A stretch of DNA of 64,000 nt from the NCBI GenBank assembly GCA_033032175.1, contig CM065321.1, positions 5,974,501 to 6,038,500 on the forward strand, in the 5' to 3' direction. Made by a program: the position numbers and the translations under genes. Every line of letters starts with the position of its first letter. The stretch's first letter is position 1. This document shows positions 47,489 through 59,700 of this stretch, piece after piece. Under the pieces are notes generated by a model. It was not told the origin of the DNA and did not search any database. It was given only the letters and a program-made list of their open reading frames with translations. The DNA is from Saturnia japonica. Its lineage: Eukaryota; Arthropoda; Insecta; Lepidoptera; Saturniidae.

Positions 47489-47773
47489 TTATTTTATTTG
47501 ACAACTCTTCTTATGTTTTAATATTTCAACAGGAGTCATATACAATAACTCGTTACAGACAGTGCAATTGAACTCCCTGGCGTTAGGTCTGTTTTCCCTC
47601 GTCGTTCTAGAAGTTTCTGGTTCCTTTTCGACTGTTCTAGAGGAGCATGTGAACTGCGTATGCTGCAGCCGCTCAACGGGTGAGAGCAAATTGATAATTC
47701 ACAGTTTGGACATCTCCAGGGCAGGTTGTAAGTTTCGTGGTAACTGCTGTAACTCCAGTCAGAGTCGACGACA
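47489..47773 (-). CDS. DHX34: DHX34 last exon, frameshifted
   Basis: Acceptor TTTTCCAG/TGTCGT, completing the split Cys codon. It reads to CPNCELS, then needs a one-base shift at about 47691 to continue as [16 protein letters not shown] and on to [20 protein letters not shown] and the stop TAA at 47489. As given, the strict frame instead ends at a TGA at 47536-47538, with an unrelated tail that destroys both zinc-binding motifs. Both motifs share CxxC-x13-H spacing (then x4-C and x3-C). Confidence 0.9.
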
Positions 47774-50700
47774 CTGGAAAATATAATTGCCTGGTTCTTA
47801 CAGATCCTGAACAGGTTTTGCGACGCAACAGTAGTAATTCTAATGTCGAGTTAATAAGTTGTTCGTTAATCGCACACTATACCTACTAGCTAGCCACCTC
47901 TATCCTCAAGTTGACAATCTGTCGCCGAGCACTTTTAATGTCTTCCGGCAGCTGCTTTTAAAAGCAACTTTCTCAAGCCTTAGCGTGTGCACCTTAAGAC
48001 ACATCGTCACTTAAAATCAGGTGAAACTGTGGTTACACGTTACACCTATAAATATATATTTTTAGTCATCGTCTTTTGTGTGATTAACCTTATTAATAGA
48101 TCTATCTCCGTGTGGTTAATGTATGTACATGAAACTCATTGGTTAATGTGACAAAGAAAATTAATTTTTAAATTGAGTGCGGACTTAGCCAGACGCGCAT
48201 ATTAAAATATTTTTAACATCATGCTATGGTCTCATCATTATATTTTCTAAAAGCTCGAGCTTATTGTGTAAGGTTTGAACCTGTGTCGATCGATGCGGTA
48301 GCTGAGGGCCTAACCAAGTTGCGTTCCTACAATCGTATTGACTGTATCTCAATGTTAAATCACGTGACCATATATACATTGATAAAAAAAAATTTTTGTT
48401 GGTACCGTTGGGTACGCGTCACTTCCCCTCTGCGTTAGTGAGGGGGTCCGGGGGGTGCAATAATGCACGACCGCTTGAGGTGCCGGGTCTTCAATAAAAC
48501 TCGAACTCTTCAATATACTGCTCGCAGGACGACCAAAGCTTTCTTCTTGCTGTTGCTTGTAGTTACTTGTACTCGATGATTTGCGCCGTGCCTCATACGG
48601 CGCCTCTTCGAGCTTAAGTAGTTCGGAGAGTGACCGTAAGGAGAGCTCCGCTTTAATTCGTATTTTAATTTTAGTTTTTACTTTGGTCGCCCTGCTAATC
48701 GCTCTATATTTCTTTCATTATATATATTGTGTATACATGTTATATGTCAAAATATTCCTTGTCGTATTACCTATCCATTAAGCATTCACATATTATTTAC
48801 ATCAAGTACATATTCCGTACATAAGCCAAAAACTATGCAATTTACGGGCGGCATCACCGCTTTCTGTTCGTAAAGTTTTTATAACATTGGATATTCTTAC
48901 TCTATTGACTTATTCTATGCATTTACCTATTCTATAATAGTTCTATTTTCATATTTGTAACACACAATACATAAGCATTTATATACAACTTAATACATAA
49001 CATGCAACTTATAATGTAGCGTAGTCGCTAACATTTCTCTATAATATTATCCATATCAATCTATTTTATCATAACACATAGTACATAACACATAAACACA
49101 ATAATATAACATAATAACCTAACACGAGACACGAAAATAACAGTTCTGTCGCCAACAGGTACTATTCCGAAAAACAAACAAATTTAAAAAAAACCTTGTT
49201 TGCTAGTATTACCCAACAACGGCCTCCCACAATCCTACATGCTGCAGTATTTTTCGAATACTGCTACGTTAATTTTCAATTATAGGCCTTAGGACGTACA
49301 CAATGATGTTGCCAGGATTTTTCAGGGAGGGAGATTTTCTGGTAGACGAAGAAAAACCAGAAAGTTACACATAACGATGGAGTATTTGCGTTGCCTGCAA
49401 GTCGACTCGGCCAGCATTCAATTTACTCCTATCCTGGCCCATACGTAGTTACGCCTCTGGACGTGTGGACATCCAGTCGGTGGATGAATTAAATATGAAC
49501 CAAACAGCCAAAATATAATACTAAATTGATTCAATTTAAATACCGTCACTCAAATTATTTAATTCTATTTAACTAAAGTTCTTTAACTTCCAAAATAATA
49601 CTAACCAGTTGTATACGACGTTGTCTGTAACATAGACGCCTCCTTTCTTCTCGTGAGGTCTACATATGAAGGCATCTTCGAACGGATTCGGTTCAACGCT
49701 CGGATGTGGCTCATCATTACCATAATAAAGTACCTTCAGGTCACCTAATGATAACATCTAATATTGTATACTGCGTTTTCATTCCCCGAGAGTGAACTGA
49801 CACTAACTAATCTCAAACTAGAAAATAATGTTGTCACATTTATTTCAGTAGTGTTGTGCTATTGTATATTTATTTGTTGGTTTGTTTCAAATAATGAAAA
49901 TAATGATTTTTATTCATTAATTTAAATATGTTGTGTCATTGAATACACTTTGATCATTTACCCGAGCATTACATAATTCAGGAAACTATAAAATGAATAT
50001 AATATTATGTCAAACAACTGCAAAAATAAACTAAAAGAAAGAAATAATATGTGAATTTATATCCTTTATTCGGGTTTCACATATAAAGGGTTCAATGTTT
50101 TAACTTATTAATAGGTATAATATCTCATACGGGTTTGCGATTTTACCGACACATGACAACAGTATTTTAAAAACAAACTAGTAACACATGAAATGTCATT
50201 TTACTCCGTGAAAAAAACGCAGCATAGTTAAACCACATCAAAAAGTTCGTCGACTCTCTTTGATCAATTAAAATGTAATTATAGGTAATTAAATTTGAGA
50301 AAAAAAAACAATAAACATTTTGCGATTGTCTTAGATTGCAGTTTTGTCACCTGTTCGAATTTTTAAATTCAAGTAGAAATGTCGGCACGACATGCGAAAT
50401 TATAGTATTTATATATCAAAAACTTTAGTTTTTTAGAACTGACAATTTTAGTTCACCTCTGATTCAGCTAGAGGTGCTGCTGGTAAATCGAAATAATTGA
50501 CAGTATTCAAAAAATATCACAACACTGACACCGGCAGACGCTTCCGCGGCGTAATATCTCGATTCCCGAATCTGAGGAGTGCTCTTTGAAAAAAAAGCGT
50601 ACTGTCAAGGCGTTTCTACTTGAGGACATAAAAGCAACTCTTCAATTGCTGATCTATTGGAGTGCAGAATTCAATGTCTGTTTAGTACTTACGTAACACA

Positions 50701-53700
50701 AAAAAAGATTGAGTAGAATTATAAAGGTTAATCGTATAATTATATTATTTCTCAAAAATTCTTTTTCCTCCTCCATTAACTTTTCATAAAAATTATTCAA
50801 ACATTATTTTATAGCTTATGTTCCTCACTATTGATAAATATTGTAAAATTAATGTCTACTTTCAAAAAAATAATATGAAACTTTTTCATTAGGAACGCCG
50901 TCCATTGATGCTAAAGAAAATATATTCAAGGCGCCATCTATTAACAAAACGCTTAACTAACACGACAGCTGTTACATTGTTTACATTGTATAAAGCGAAA
51001 TATTATTAATTAATAGCATATGTTTTTATGAATTAGTTATATTTATATAGAAGTAACAATATGTATTACCTGGAAGTAATCGTTTAACAGTGTAGTAGAC
51101 TTCGCTCGACATATACGAACTTATATCGCATGATAAGTTATGTTGTAACTCTTCATAAGGCATCTTTGAATTAGATTTCTGCTTTTCTAATTCACCTTCG
51201 ACTGACTTCACCGGTTTGGCATCTAATTTGTTTTAACGCCATGAAAACAGAACAAAATATTATTATAAAAGTTCCAAATACACTTCAACTACTATTAACT
51301 TAAGACCATACTTTTTTTTAAATATTAGCTCCGTTAGATGGTGTTGTTATCGTAAAAATTTCAAACATTCTTTAATACTGTTCACTTCAGATAATGCTTT
51401 TTTTAATAACATCAGCGATATTAACTATGCCTTCTGTACTAAATAAACAACACTACTTTTGAGTCCTTTTAACAAAAAAAGTGTCTGTCTGTACATTATT
51501 TTCAAGATTTCCCGATTAGATCTGCCATTTATAGCAAATGAATCACTAATATGGCATTTAAAAAAAATGTTGTCCGTATATTTGTATGTCCGAATTTAAC
51601 TCAAAAACATCTTATGATATTTTGTACACTGAATTTTGTTATTGGTCAATTGATAGGCTATAAGAATCGTCGATAATACATTTAGAAATCGCAAAAAAAT
51701 TAGTTCTTATCTGATTTTGATGAACCGGAAATATATCTCGTTTTATAAATTTTATTCATTTATCAAACATCGAATATTTTTATATCTATGTATATTAAAA
51801 TATACAGGTAAGTAACTACATATAAAAATTCATGTTTCTTTGTTTGTTTGTAATTTATAAAGCATTGGTTTTAATTAAATAGACCAGAGTCAAAGTTTAA
51901 TAGTTTAAAAAACTTTTATTGATTTTAAACCAGGGTTTGTAAAATACTAATATTTATAATACACTTATATAAATAATTTAAAAAAAAAATTAGATTACAT
52001 AAATAAATTATTCATAATAAACGTCTCACAAAAGTAACATTTTTGTTTAATTATCACAATCTTACCTGATATTAAATGACAATGTTGCCAAGATGGATAA
52101 AACGCTAAGCCTTATTGGGCGAAACTGGCTCTCAAGTGCAGTTGCCGGAACATACCTATCGGTGCTCGAGGATAGGTTTTCAACTTGAGGTCGATAGTTT
52201 GCCTGGCTAGCTTTAGAAAACCCTACCACCATGTTACGGTTTCATCACGATGTTTTCCTTCACCTAAAGCTTAGGCTCACTGGAGAGATTCGAACTCACG
52301 TCTTCTTCACGTCGCGTCGCTACACTGACCCATAATTACTTCAAACGCAATCGGATGAATGGTTTAGAAACGCCATACCACAAACAAAGAAATATTATTT
52401 TTTATATAGAATGTAGATATACGAATTTTTGTTCAGTACAATTTACCTTCTAATCTCCGATTTATTAGACTTTCCCACCGGTGACGTAACTTCACCGCTT
52501 TTAATAATAAACTCAATCCGGTCTCTGGAAATGGGAATTCCAACAGCAACCACGAGTCGCACACTATTCTGAAAGTAATCGATCTTTATAAAATATTGAT
52601 TGATAGTAAAGATAAACACTTTTAGATTACCACGGTCGTGTGTATTATGAAATGCAGTATATTTTTTAAAATGAACAATCATTGAAATATTTAAATTCAC
52701 AATTTTCGATGTCGTTTAAAAAAAAACAATGTATTATTCATCGTTTATCATCAGCTAGACTCTACACTTGGAATAGAAAATAATAAATCTTTATAAATAA
52801 AAATACAGCTTCCGTGTTTGTGTTAGCTAAGCTTGAAAAGTAGTGGATGAATTGACTTCAAATTTTCACACAACGTTGTATTTCTTTAGGATAGTGCCTA
52901 TGTATTCTTCTATTCTGTAATTTCTACGGGAACAGAACATATTCAGCGTCTCGCCAGATTAAACTATTCTGTCTGAAAATGTGACATACCTACATATCAC
53001 GTTTTTTCACATACATACAAAACTTTACTATTTTTAATAGTTGGTTCTAAAACAGTCAAACACTTATGATTTTAACAACAAACATACAAATAGATTAAAT
53101 AATAATATATTTTTTTATATTAGACATCCGTATGACGGTTGTTAAGGGTGAACAGTTACTGTCAACGTTTTACTTTTTTTATTTCTGTTATCAAACGTCA
53201 GTGTGGAAAATGTTTCACTATGACCACTTCATTGATGTGCATGTTTATAAATCATTTGGGGCCGAATTTTCAATCGTCAGATAACTTTATTTGAGGAATA
53301 ATTTTGGCGTTAACCTATCAAAATTTAAAAATAGTTCCTCAAATAAAGTTATCTGGTAATTAAAAATTGGCCCTTAACGTTACAATTTATTTAGGCTATA
53401 TAAATTCACGCTACGACTCGTAAAGAGCGGAACAGTAGCCGTGAAAGTCAAGCAATCTGGCAACCTGAGAGAAAGTACGGGAAGTGAGAACAACAATAGG
53501 TCGGCTACACGGTTGAGAGTAGAATAAGTTTAACACGGGTGACACCGTGGAGCACAGCTAGTTCAAATATAAATATTATAGTTACCGTGTAAACCCAATA
53601 TTGGTATCGATGGAATGTGCAAGCAATAGCAACGTTTGCGCGGCCGGCATACGCATCGAATTCACGATATACGGCTTTGTTGTTTCTAATAGAGATCTAG

Positions 53701-56700
53701 AAAAAAAAAGTTTTTATGTTTAAAATTGCAATTTCTTTTAGTGCAATTTAAATTCTAGTATTCCGATGTTATCAGTATAGTGATAACGATAATCGCAAAA
53801 ATCTATTATGAAGGATGTAAAGTGCAATTTTAATGCATAGTTATAGATTATTTTATTAAAGGGATTAATAAAGTATATTAAGACTATAAATTTTGCATAA
53901 TGCGGTGACAGCTTCGGTCGTACGGTCATGTATTACGTGTGGCAGAGATACACATCAGATATAAAGACGAGCTGAAGCGTCACATGAAAAGTTATAGCAT
54001 AGAAATCTCGCAATGAGAGGAAATGGTAATAAAATATCTGGACGCAGACGCGATGGATTGAAGCCTAACCACCAGCCGCAATCAATTACAGATATTTATC
54101 TAAAGGATGTCCTCATATGTAAGCATTTCACAAGCGTCTTCCAGACAAAGCGCAAGTCATATTCTGATATGGCTTATTATGGATACGTCGGATTGTTATT
54201 AAAAGTTGGTACTCACAAATAAAATATAATTTGATGTTTCGCTGACAGGGGCTGTTTACTTTTATATCCCGGTGGTATGTCCGTCTGCATGTCTGCTTCA
54301 GTAAGTTGCAGCGTTCGGGGGTGTTTGCCGAAGTAAGATGTTGGATGAAGGAACACGAACGGCTTACTCCACGTATGGAACAACTGTTCCGATATCGACT
54401 GCGGAGGATATTTAAAAAAAAAAGGTGTGTACTTAGGTATGTACACACGTAGGAAGTTATTGGTAATACCGTTGGGGTAACAAAAGAAAAAAAAACTCCA
54501 AAAATGTTATCCCACGTGCCAACAACAGGATTTACATCATTTAGAAAGCGTTAAATTAGTTTTACAGAATGAAGAAAAAATCAGTAAATATGAATTTAAT
54601 TATCATGATTGATGGATAACTTCATTATGTCGCTCTTAATTTTACCCTCTACTACTAACGCGTCAAAACAAAACCAACTTTAAAGTACTCTTATTGGAGT
54701 ACTGGAGAAGTACATACATGGGTTCGAATTTCGAACTTATATGTGAGTGTATAACACCGACTGTGACTGAGGTTTAGCAAGCAACTTCATAGTGTAGACT
54801 TTTTGTTAAAATGTGCGTTTCAATTTATGTGACGATGAGACCCAAAATGGTAGCACCTAGTGGAAGACTGGCTCTCAACTGCAGCTGCCGGAACACACCT
54901 ATTGGTGCTTGGCGACAGATTCTTAACTTGAGAATGGCAGCTAGCCAATTGGGCTTTAGAAAATGCCCAACAACCATGCTACAGTTTTATCACGATATTT
55001 TCTTTCACCGAAACGCTCAGGTTCATTGCAGGGAGTCGAACTAACGTCGATCGACGCGATATCCGTACCACTGAACCATTAGTGCTTCAAAATCTATAAA
55101 ATTCATAAAATTGAAGTGCCCGTTTGTAATGTCAAAATAACAGTTTTTTTATTAAATGCAAAGTAAAGTAAAGTATATATATACGATATATAACAAGAAG
55201 CCCATTTATAAAATTTTGGTCTGTATGTTTGATCCGGGTAATCTCCGAAACGGTTGGACCGATTTTGACGGGACTTTCACTGATAGATAGCTGATGATAT
55301 AGGGAGTAACTTAGGCAATTTTAATTTTAGAAAAAACATTATGGTTCCGCACAAAAAAAAACTGGTCATGGTGAATCAAATCGGGCGCTTAAATAGTTTA
55401 TGCTGAGTAAACCATAAGAGATATAGTAAATTAATGTACTACATAATTATAGGCATTAAAAAGACCTACAAAAAAGTCTGGGACAGTACATACATGAACA
55501 TGTATCATCTGAGGAACACCCACAATAAGCATTTTTATCTTTAAAATAGCCGGGAGCGGGGGAGCAAAATTCGCGCGGGCATTCTGTAGTCCATGTGAGC
55601 GAAGCCACGGGCACAGCTAGTTCAAAATAAAACACAAATAAATCAACTACAACAGTTTTTTTAAATCATGCTTCCTGCATACTATATATTTAAGTTATAC
55701 ATAATTTTTTTATACAACAAAGGTGGTAAACAAGCGTTCAGCCCACCTGCTAGTAAGCGATTATCGTAGGCTATGGACACTTGTAACACAAATCTTCAAT
55801 CGCGATTTACAGACCTTAAACCCCCCTTCCCAAGATGTTATGGAAACTCAACTCACTGCATGAATATAACACAAGGAAAAAGAATACGATAAATATTAAA
55901 AAGTCGAAATTAATGCGAAATAGACTCAAATTGGAAAAAAAATTGCAATACTTTTAATTAATTTATGTACAAGTAACTAAGATAGTATGTAATCCGGGAG
56001 TTGACAACTTTTGGAAAATGGATTTTAACACTTTATTTGTTGAAAATAATATATGTATCTGAATTTTGTTTTCATTAATACACCATAAAAAGTTATTTAA
56101 AAATATTAGGTAGTGTTTTCGCATAAAGTAGGTATAAGCTTGTTTTAAAATTTCTTTGGCTGTACTATTTGTATCTGGCTGGTTTTGGTAACACGAAAAA
56201 GGTTACAATAAAAATTTAAAATAAAAAGAAAAAAAGTTGTTTCCCGCTATTTTTCATTTGTTTTTCTTTCTGTAAAAAATGAGTGAATGTAATGAAGAAA
56301 TTCGACACATTTTTAAATATTATTACAAAAAAGGCAAAAATGCAACTGAAGCAACGAAAAAAAATTGTGATGTTTAGGACCTAATGCAGTGCCAGTAAGA
56401 GTAGCACAAAGTTGGTTCAAACGTTTTCAGTCCGGAAATTTTCTTAAAGATGCACCTCATTCTGGTCGCCCTTTTACGAATAAAATGGACGCCATTTTTG
56501 AAAAAGTGTAGCAAGATCGGCATATCAGTATTTACGATGTAGCTTAAGAACTGGAACTTGACCACAAAACAGTTTTAACCCATTGGAAGAAAGCTAGCTA
56601 TACCAAAAAGCTCGATATTTGGGTGCCACACGAGCTCACTGAAAGAGACCTAATGAACCGTGTACTCATTTGCGGTTACATTAACATTAACATTCGACAC

Positions 56701-59700
56701 TACTACTCAACTACACTATTCAACACTAACATTCGACGCATGCGCAATGGTTTAAAAGCGTTGCACAGCCGGCAATCGCTATCTTTGTCTGACAAATAAT
56801 GTTACGCGCTAACTCTTTCACTCTAATTTAAAAATTTATGATCTTTAACAGCCGGTAACCCTTATTTACGGCCAGATTTAATCAGGCAAGCATATATGAT
56901 AATTAATAGAAAAAAATTAACTTCAATTTGATATATAATTAATAAATATACGTTATAAACGTATAAATGTATCGAAATCATACCTGCTGCGAAGAGGTGC
57001 GGCCAGGTGCGCAACATCAACCGTGATTTTTTTAAATCTTCATATAAATTGCCATGATGTAGACGTTATTTTATTTAAAAAACAAGTAAACGATATTTTT
57101 TCCCAAAAATTAATTAAAAATACTGGCGGACAAATTTTGACAGGCACCCTGGTAAATATATATTCTCCTAATTATAAATAATCATAAAAATTTGGTTTTC
57201 TGTAAAAAAACCGATGAGCGCACTAACCCTGCAGCGGGATCTTAGACTACAAGTACTCTATCATAATATTGTTCATCTCCCAAGTACAAATTACATTAAT
57301 TTTTCATTATCTCCCTAAACTGTGTTCAAATAGCATACTCTAATGAGCAAATTTTAACTTCATAAAATTGTCTTTATGATGAAGTAACTTTTGTTTGTAA
57401 GGACTAATATATGTCTAAAAATAATGCGTTTCAATCAATTTTTAATTTTCAACAAATCTTTGTCAAAAAATACCTTAATGTGAATTATTTATAAGAAATA
57501 GGCATATACTATTGCTGACTTTTTTTTAATATACTAAGGACCAATATTATTGTAGAACATTGTATTTCCTTATCATTAACGATTAAGCCAGCGCACGGGG
57601 TTAAAGCAGTTCGGGAGGGCCTCGACTTCCGATTTACGTAACAAAAATCAATATTTAAGGCTATCTGAGAGTTGTAGCCTAATCTTAAATAGCCTATAGC
57701 CTATACTATTCCTCGAGAGTCTGGCTATCATACACAATTAATTTTTCGAATTCGACTGGTACCTAGTTCCAGAGATTAGCGTATTTAAACAAAAAACTTT
57801 TCCGCTTTATTATATTATAGTATAGACTAGCTGTGCCCGTGGCTTCGCTCACGTTGAGTACTGAATGCCCGCGCGAATCTTGCTCCCCCGCTCCCGGCTA
57901 TTTTAAAGACAAAAATGCTTATTGTGGGTGTTCCTTAGAAGATAAATGTATACTCTCCCGAACTTTTTTAAATGTATTTTTAATGCCTATAATTATGTAG
58001 TACATTAATTTGCTATATATCTTATGGTTTACTCAGCATAGCTATTTTAGCGCCAGAATAGATTCACCATGACGTTTTATTTTATTTGCGCGGAACCCTA
58101 ATTCCTTTTCTAAAATAAATATAGCCTAAGTTACTCCCTATATTATTAGCTATCTATCAGTGAAAGTCCCGTCAAAATCGGTCTAACCGTTTCGGAGATT
58201 ACCCGGAACAAACAAACAGACAGACAGACAGATAAAAAATTTAAAATGGGTTCTTTGTTATAGGTATCGTATATACTTTCATATGCATTTAATAAAAAAC
58301 TGTTATTTAGACATTACAAACAGACACTTCAATTTTATTAATTGTATAGATTACTCAATAATTTTATTTAATTTTTAAACATACAGGCAACTCAGGGATT
58401 GTAGTAAATTATAAAATTTACCTTACAATGATTGAATTCATCGCCAACAGCGATTTGAGGATACAAAGCTCTGCAAAGAACCACCTGAAAGCAATAAAAA
58501 AGCAATTTAGTTAAAAAAAATGTATTTTACCGATCTTATTACCTGACGTGATCGGAGTAAATAACTTATATTTTTATACCATCACGGCAAAGTGACGGCA
58601 CTGTGCCTAAAAAAATCCTTTTAATATTTTTTTTAACTTTATATAAATTTAAGTACTAATTAAATTTGCTGGGTGGCAGTGGATCCCAACTACCATCAGT
58701 CAGTTCATATCAAGTAATCAATCGAGGTGGTATCTGTACTCGACTGGTATACGACCCATCCATATGATGATAAACCAGTCATTGCGACTCTCTTTCGGTT
58801 TGCCGCGTTTCGGGATCAGCCAGTATATATCTAGCTGCCGAGAGGCTTGCAGGCTGGCATGACAACGACAATCGGCGATGAATTGTTGATCTCTCAAAAG
58901 TCTACGTCGTTTTTGGATTGTCCACGTTACTATTAGGCATAGTACCTTAACTTTACCGTGATAGAATAAAAAAAAATTTGACCCGTACATGTCTGTGACG
59001 GATAGGGTTGCCAACTTTTTTATATCAAATATAGTATCTTCGAGGCTATTACCTGAAAAAATATAGTACATGGCAAAAAAAGTAGGTTCCAAATAAATAT
59101 TTTTTACTACTTGATAGACAGACAATGATGATAATGACAGATAATCAGATTAACGATGGCATACCAAGTCTCGATCAGAAAGAGAAAAGGCTGCGGTCTC
59201 GGCCTGAGTTCAGTTATAGCCAGGAACACTTTTGAATAAATAATGTTGCCTAATTTTTTATCAATAAAAATACTATAGTAGTTTCGCCTGATTTTTTTAA
59301 AGATATATAGTAGTCCGATGCCTAATATAGTAGGATACTAAATTACACAGGGTTATATTATATATAGGGTTGGCAACCCTAGTGACGGATGATAGACATA
59401 TCAGTTCGACGTGATAGGTCAATAATGAACGCTGCGGATATATGCGGATATAATGACCACAATACCTTCAAAGTGATGAGATCACGGCCGCTTGAAGCAC
59501 TCGAGCCAGATATCAAAGCTTGTATCCTCTGCGCGTCATTCGTCATACGGAACTCTATGTCACGGATATCTAGCGAGTTGTCTTCCTCATCGTGCGTCTT
59601 ATCGTCGATTATCTCCCATGAGTCCATTTTGAGACGTTTTTTCCGTTTCGATTCTTCGGCGGCCTTGTGTTTGTATTGCCTTCAAGTTAAAATCAACCTT

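Noticed and set aside
54845..55085. A functional tRNA gene
   Set aside because: Box A and box B are recognisable, but no complete cloverleaf forms and the sequence continues into a repeated SINE body.
58718..59125. 135-codon minus-strand frame as a DHX34 exon
   Set aside because: It shows no resemblance to DHX34, and exons w4 and w5 join perfectly in phase without it.
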